From assembly GCA_020853455.1 (NCBI GenBank), contig JADYYV010000267.1, positions 1 through 5,715 of the forward strand: a stretch of DNA of 5,715 nt. The letters run 5' to 3'. The stretch is from Alphaproteobacteria bacterium. GTDB taxonomy: Bacteria; Pseudomonadota; Alphaproteobacteria; Micavibrionales; UBA2020. The translations under genes and the position numbers were made by a program. Positions 5,260 through 5,715 of this stretch are shown piece after piece (position 1 is the first letter of the stretch; every line of letters begins with the position of its first letter). The notes below the pieces were generated by a model. The model was not told where the DNA came from. It did not search any database and saw only the letters and a program-made list of their open reading frames with translations.

Positions 5260-5715
5260 TTAGCCAGCCATTTTCGCAATGGTATTGGTGGTCGAAAAGC
5301 CGTCTTCCATGTCTGCGCGTACGACTTTGCCGCCCCATTGCTGGATCAGGTCGTAACCCACAACTTCTTCAAGCTTGTATTGCCCGCCCTTGACCAGCAC
5401 ATCGGGCTTCACGGCCTTCAGCGTTTCGATGGGTGTGTCTTCGTCATAGACGACCACGATATCGACCATTTCCAGCGCCGACAAAATCGCGGCGCGCGCC
5501 TGTTCGTCCTGCACAGGGCGCGTGGGGCCTTTCAGGCGTTTCACTGATGCGTCGCTGTTGATCGCGACAACAAGGTAATCGCAGGCGGCCTTGGCCTGGC
5601 GCAGCGTCGCCACATGGCCGGGATGCAGCAGATCGAAACAGCCATTGGTGAAGCCGACCTTGAACCCACGCGTGCGCCAGCGGTCGGCCTGTTCGGCCGC
5701 GCCGTCGCGCGTGGC
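5260..5715 (-). CDS. hldE: HldE, D-glycero-beta-D-manno-heptose 1-phosphate adenylyltransferase domain (5' part cut by right edge)
   Basis: The last 151 residues of the protein are in the window, and the frame stays open to the right edge. The visible part is a complete cytidylyltransferase-like domain: FTNGCFDLLHPGH, with the nucleotide-binding HPGH (residues 31-34 of the visible part), then NSDASVKRLKGPTRPV, DTPIETLKAVKPDVLVKGG, and the terminal STTNTIAKM. It transfers AMP from ATP to heptose 1-phosphate to make ADP-heptose for the LPS inner core. The residues before the domain (AEQADRWRTRGFKVGFTNG) look like the junction following the kinase domain in bifunctional HldE. A stand-alone adenylyltransferase (RfaE2/HldC) is still possible, as the upstream part is not visible. 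The internal GTG at 5613 is the valine of GHVATLR, not a start. The amidohydrolase gene follows after 59 bases, probably cotranscribed. Confidence 0.92.
   Translation of the reverse strand, partial: ATRDGAAEQADRWRTRGFKVGFTNGCFDLLHPGHVATLRQAKAACDYLVVAINSDASVKRLKGPTRPVQDEQARAAILSALEMVDIVVVYDEDTPIETLKAVKPDVLVKGGQYKLEEVVGYDLIQQWGGKVVRADMEDGFSTTNTIAKMAG

Overview
The window reads as the chromosome of a GC-rich Gram-negative bacterium, most likely an alphaproteobacterium. Three things point there: a ClpS adaptor with the TRTR/KTKKP lead-in typical of that class, a penicillin-binding-protein-type DD-carboxypeptidase carrying a C-terminal SPOR domain, and an LPS heptose gene (hldE). No taxon below class can be named from this sequence alone. 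There are no RNA genes, mobile elements, CRISPR arrays, phage genes or signs of recent transfer, and coding density is high throughout.

Layout. Positions 1-139 (minus strand) hold the 5' end of clpS, cut by the left edge. A 161-base AT-rich divergent intergenic region follows. Positions 301-1575 and 1708-3384 (plus strand) hold two tandem exported D-alanyl-D-alanine carboxypeptidases of the S11/PBP5 type. They are paralogues with the same catalytic core but different C-termini: a proline-rich tail in the first, and a long Pro/Ala linker plus SPOR domain in the second. The second has its own good sigma70-like promoter. Next come a small acylphosphatase (3457-3756) and, 4 bases on, an exported TPR protein (3761-4330), probably translationally coupled. 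On the minus strand, converging on the TPR gene with a 3-base gap, are an N-formylglutamate amidohydrolase family protein (4334-5200, GTG start) and upstream of it the C-terminal nucleotidyltransferase domain of HldE (5260-5715), cut by the right edge.

How they fit together. The two carboxypeptidases trim the terminal D-Ala of peptidoglycan stem peptides in the periplasm. The SPOR copy is expected to be recruited to denuded glycan strands at the division septum, and the other would act more generally. HldE supplies ADP-heptose for the LPS core, so the window has an envelope flavour. ClpS (N-end rule adaptor), acylphosphatase and the amidohydrolase are housekeeping or catabolic genes with no evident shared pathway. 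I see no previously undescribed system here. The points worth checking are the paralogue divergence, two start-site questions, a repeated short motif in the divergent promoter region, and the cysteine pair in the exported TPR protein.
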